A model generated the notes under the pieces. That model saw nothing but the letters and a program-made list of their open reading frames with translations. It was not told the DNA's origin and made no database searches. Of a stretch of 10,768 bases of DNA, positions 8,044 through 10,768 are shown piece after piece; the stretch's first letter is position 1; each line of letters opens with the position of its first letter. Origin of the DNA: Goniomonas avonlea (taxonomy: Eukaryota; Cryptophyceae; Goniomonadida; Goniomonadaceae); NCBI GenBank assembly GCA_003573635.1, contig QUTJ01031299.1, positions 1 to 10,768 on the forward strand. Reading direction: 5' to 3'. The position numbers were made by a program, and so were the translations under genes.

Positions 8044-8238
8044 CCCTCCACCGTCCACGAATTCACGCGATGCCTCAGCGGCGAGTCAGCGGCAGCCCGC
8101 CGTCCACTGATCAGGCATAATCTTACTCGCTTATGGAAGAGAACAATCTATCTTTGAGTTTATCCGATACAGTAGTCCTCACGTTCCTGCTGGAGTTCAT
8201 CTTTTTGGTGTTCCTGGTACCAGCAGGAGAGTGTCGTC
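8044..8238. promoter_or_regulatory. Divergent promoter region, methyltransferase and RCC1-like gene
   Basis: The 195 bp between two opposite start codons must carry the 5' ends of both transcripts. An upstream stop in frame with each proposed start (TGA for the methyltransferase, TAG for the RCC1-like gene) supports the chosen starts. No named element is visible. Confidence 0.35.
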
Positions 8239-10374
8239 ATGCGGCGACCTGAGCAAGAAAAGCTTTCTCCAAAGCTGTCCCCGAGAATGAGCGGAGAAAA
8301 TTCTCCTCCGGGGAGTGTCATGGGTGATCGCGACTTCTGCTGGGCGTTCGGTCGTGGTGGAAGTGGCGAGGTGAACGCCCATTTGACAAGATGCGCAGTA
8401 AGCTGACCCTGTGACAGCTCGGTACTGGGCGCCAGGATTCAGTCATTGTTCCGACTCGGTGTCAAAACAACTCGCTTCGCAACACCCCAGGCGACGAACA
8501 TGTGGTCGGTCTCGCTGTGATTCAAAACTCGGTGTTGACAATTTTTGCAGACTGCGATGTGCAGTGGCTCAAGACACAACATTTTATTGACGTCCGCCGG
8601 GTTAGTTCTTATGGCCCTGTTTGCCGTGACCAATATCTCGTCGCAGCAACGTATTCAGTTTTGGGAAAGGAAGCGAAGGGCAACTCGGCCACGGCACCTT
8701 TGAGAACGAACTCTCATGCCGTTTGATATCGGGCCTCCAGTCTGTAAACATCACCCGGATTGCCTCCCGCGGATCCCACTGTCTCGCTGTTGACTCGTGG
8801 GGTGTTCTGTGGGCGTGGGGCAGAGGTGCACGCTTTGGATGTCTCGAACGTGCGTTGAAGCCACGTTGCAGGGGAGGACTATCAATTGGGTCTGGGAACC
8901 AACCAAAGCGAGTGTGTGCCTCGCCGGGTTCGTACCGGGCCGCTTGGGCACTCGGCTGCGTGCCGTCGTATCACCGAGATCGGTTGTGGTCGAAACCACT
9001 CTGTAGCTGTGAGTTCATTCAGCAACGAGATTAACTCGTGTTTCCTAATTATTGCGCACTTCAGGTTGATGTCGAGGGCAGGGTTTATACATGGGGTTCC
9101 TCCGAGGAAGGTCAGTGCGGACATGGTGTCGTGGACTGCCAAAGAGAAGTGAGTCCCGTGATTTTCAACATCGAGCGTTGCTCACGAGCCACTGCAGCCG
9201 CTGTGTGTTGAAGCGCTCAAGGCAGTGATTGTCGTTCGCGTGTTCTGTGGCTCTCGACACACCCTTGCAGTCACCCACACTGGGGCAGTGTATGCGTGGG
9301 GATGGTCACAGGTGTGCTCCTTTCCTCATATTGAATAGTTCCAGCTTGTTTCCAATCCGGCACTTTGCTCACCACACGACCCGGCAGTACGGACAGTGCG
9401 GCCAAGGTTTCAATGCCAATGTCATGACACCGACGCTTGTGCAAGGACTGGCCGACCTCCGGGTGACAACAATTTCCTGTGGCTTTCGACACACTGCTGC
9501 AGTGACCGACGATGGCTGCCTGTACGCGTGGGGCTGGTGCGCCCTTATGTTTGCTACGTCACGCCACGCACACTGCCGCCGTCGTGCGTTTAGGGTTTCG
9601 GGTTTCGGGTTGGGTTTTAGGGTTGGGTATTTGGGTTTAGGGTTTAGGCGTCGTGCTGAGGCACTGTGTTGTCCTCGTGAGAGCCGTCGTTACTGTTGAC
9701 TGGAATCGCAACTTTTGCTGATTTGGTTGTAGGGGTGCATGTGGGCAGCTTGGCCTGGGTGCCAGAGAAACGAAAAACACTCCGCAACGCGTGACGTCGT
9801 TGGAGGAGCGAGGGATCAAGGTGACTGAGGTCGCGTGCGGCGGCCGACACACGCTCATTCTCTCTGATGACGGCCGGGTGTTTGGCTTTGGGTGCGTTCT
9901 TTTTGCTTGCGCTTGGTCGCGAGACCATTCTCAAGCAGGTGCCTTCTTTTTGCTTGCGCTTGGTCGCTAGACCATTCTCAAGCAGGTGCCGAGTGGCTCT
10001 GCTCTGGGTTGTTGTTGATTCGGTTGTTGGTTTTGCAGCATGATGGCCTAGGTGCAGCCGTGCAGCTGTGGAGCGCGCAGCGCCAGTTGTGGGGTGTGTA
10101 GCGTCAGTTGTAGAGTCTCAGCTGGGTGTGTCAGGTGGTGGGGTGTGTAGTGTGTGGGGTGGAGTGTCATCCATGCGATGCGTAGCATCAGCTGTATGGT
10201 AGCGTCAGCTGTAGAGTGACTAGTGTGACGTTGCTCACTAACGCTGCTGCGACGCAGCCGTGGTGACGACGGGCAGCTTGGCACAGGCGCGCTGCAGGAC
10301 GAGCTTACAGCTCGTCAGCTCCTGTTTTTCTCTGGCGCTCGCGTGTCTGCGGTGTCAGCAGGCTGGGCCCACAG
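8239..10374 (+). CDS. RCC1-type seven-bladed propeller protein, at least ten exons, 402 aa or more
   Basis: Exons: 8239-8370, 8418-8504, 8551-8600, 8647-8825, 8872-9008, 9065-9148, 9198-9311, 9388-9536, 9733-9891, 10258-10374. The introns are 47, 46, 46, 46, 56, 49, 76, 196 and 366 nt, in phases 0, 0, 2, 1, 0, 0, 0, 2 and 2. The spliced protein has seven RCC1 repeats, opening with CWAFGRGGSGELGTG, NVFSFGKGSEGQLGHG, LWAWGRGEDYQLGLG, VYTWGSSEEGQCGHG, VYAWGWSQYGQCGQG, LYAWGWGACGQLGLG and VFGFGRGDDGQLGTG, with CGSRHT, CGFRHT or CGGRHT strands between. Seven repeats are one full propeller; human RCC1 is about 420 aa. RCC1 is the Ran exchange factor, but this fold also serves other partners, so the function is open. 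UVR8 is unlikely because its repeated GWRHT motif is absent. The 3' end is unresolved: after GWAH the frame stops at 10417 if unspliced, or a donor at 10375 leads to a further exon. Confidence 0.9.
9589..9648 (+). repeat. Interstitial telomere-like repeats (TTTAGGG type) in an intron
   Basis: About 60 bases of T(2-4)(A/C)GGG units: TTTAGGG, TTTCGGG twice, TTGGG, TTTTAGGG, TTGGG, TATTTGGG, TTTAGGG and TTTAGG. They sit wholly inside RCC1-like intron 8 (9537-9732), with the G-rich strand as the transcribed sense strand. The intron is 196 nt where most neighbours are about 46 nt, so the repeat plausibly explains the excess length. Confidence 0.85.
9892..9985 (+). repeat. Tandem 47-nt intron-like units, two copies
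   Basis: Copies at 9892-9938 and 9939-9985 differ at two of 47 positions. Each begins GTGC and ends CTCAAGCAG, so each has the two ends and typical size of a complete intron of this genome, and they abut with no exon base between. A third, unrelated segment (9986-10038) again begins GTGCC and ends in a T-rich tract plus GCAG. All lie inside the 366-nt intron 9 of the RCC1-like gene. Confidence 0.9.
10099..10216 (+). repeat. Degenerate TAGCGTCAGYTGTAGAG repeat, three copies
   Basis: Copies occur at 10099-10115, 10183-10199 (diverged) and 10200-10216, the last two adjacent. They lie in the remainder of RCC1-like intron 9, in a G/T-rich context with GTGTGTAG blocks. They add to the picture of an intron that grew by local duplication. 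Confidence 0.6.
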
Positions 10375-10738
10375 GTGCGAGGTGTCACCACTCTGTCGCG
10401 TGTCAGGCTGGACATAGGTTGCAAATCGGGCAAATCAATCATATTCCGTGTGTCGCGTGTCAGCATTGTCAGTGGGCCGGTGCATGACGAAGGTCATATT
10501 GTGTCTGTCGCCTGCCTTCTGAAGAGCAGAAAGCGCCCATTGTGGCCGTGCCAGGCCTCAACTGGACCCTTTTCCAGTTTCCTTTTGCCCTCCGCACAAG
10601 CACACCTTTCTGCAGGCACCATCTCCCACACAAGCACACATTACTGGCTGCCCCCAAACGGTTCCTGTTCCTTTTTCGAGGGGCGGTTGCACACCACAGA
10701 CCCCAACTGCCCTTGCTGCCACACACTCCAGCGTGTGC
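10375..10738. other. 3' part of RCC1-like gene, structure unresolved
   Basis: After the last firm exon this stretch has no RCC1 repeat. A donor GTGCGA at 10375 could pair with acceptors at 10463 or 10472, both restoring a Ser after GWAH, as expected in RCC1 repeats, and opening a frame that runs past 10700; that frame becomes rich in Cys, His, Pro and Thr and lacks clear protein character. Without splicing, the protein gains 14 residues and stops at 10417. The sequence TGTCGCGTGTCAG occurs twice (near 10394 and 10451), giving two similar acceptors. Confidence 0.4.
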
Positions 10739-10768
10739 GGTGTGTGTGTGTGTGTGTGTGTGTGTGTG
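10738..10768. repeat. (TG)n microsatellite at the window end
   Basis: The last 30 or so bases are an alternating GT run that continues to the edge of the window, so its true length is unknown. It is the second long GT tract in the window. Confidence 0.95.

Noticed and set aside
8502-8726. Continuous 74-codon open frame through the second to fourth exons of the RCC1-like gene.
   Set aside because: The read-through is not RCC1-like. Removing two 46-nt introns in this stretch restores CSGSRHNILLTSAG and NVFSFGKGSEGQLG, so the continuous frame is an artefact of intron sequence.
8239-10374. UVR8-type UV-B photoreceptor as the identity of the propeller protein.
   Set aside because: UVR8 carries repeated GWRHT motifs that place its chromophore tryptophans. 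Here the corresponding motifs are GSRHT, GFRHT, GGRHT and GWAHS, so the Trp cluster is not present.
1-10768. Transposon, virus, CRISPR array, tRNA or rRNA genes.
   Set aside because: I saw no transposase or reverse-transcriptase motifs, no terminal inverted repeats around any segment, no regularly spaced repeats with unique spacers, and no recognisable tRNA or rRNA sequence.

Overview
This is a gene-dense piece of a nuclear eukaryotic genome, almost certainly from a unicellular organism. The evidence is direct: seven protein-coding genes can be assembled, each interrupted by very short GT..AG introns (mostly 40-56 nt), and splicing at these sites restores recognisable domains. Intergenic gaps are small, the sequence is moderately GC-rich, and there are long (GT)n microsatellites and a patch of degenerate TTTAGGG-type (plant/alga/alveolate/oomycete style) telomeric repeat. 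I cannot name the species. There is no sign of bacterial, viral or transposon coding sequence.

Layout from left to right: (1) 1-1317, no gene I can support; a (GT)33 tract and a dispersed TGACAAGCRTGA repeat. (2) 1318-1953 (+), hypothetical 152-aa protein in four exons, followed by an AATAAA signal. (3) 2088-2538 (-), 110-aa ankyrin-repeat protein, three exons. (4) 2693-4110 (+), a complete nine-exon monothiol glutaredoxin of the GLRX3/PICOT class (thioredoxin-like domain plus two CGFS glutaredoxin domains, 334 aa). (5) 4316-4705 (-), a small protein with a hydrophobic C-terminus. (6) 4811-6147 (+), a secreted or membrane-anchored Ser/Ala-rich low-complexity protein with two Cys/Pro clusters. 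(7) 6754-8043 (-), a SAM-dependent methyltransferase with an unassigned N-terminal domain, three exons. (8) 8239 to about 10374 or beyond (+), an RCC1-type seven-bladed propeller protein with at least ten exons. The window closes in another (TG)n tract.

Genes 2 to 8 in this list alternate strictly in strand (+ - + - + - +), giving three divergent pairs with 105-195 bp between start codons and three convergent pairs. Functions do not suggest a pathway; the clustering looks like compaction, perhaps with shared divergent promoters.

The most interesting material is in the introns. The RCC1-like gene has an intron containing telomere-like repeats, and a later intron that holds two nearly identical 47-nt units, each with its own GT start and CAG end, lying head to tail with no exon between them. 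The glutaredoxin gene carries introns at identical codon positions in both of its glutaredoxin domains. A 47-nt methyltransferase intron is half filled by a perfect 10-bp hairpin.
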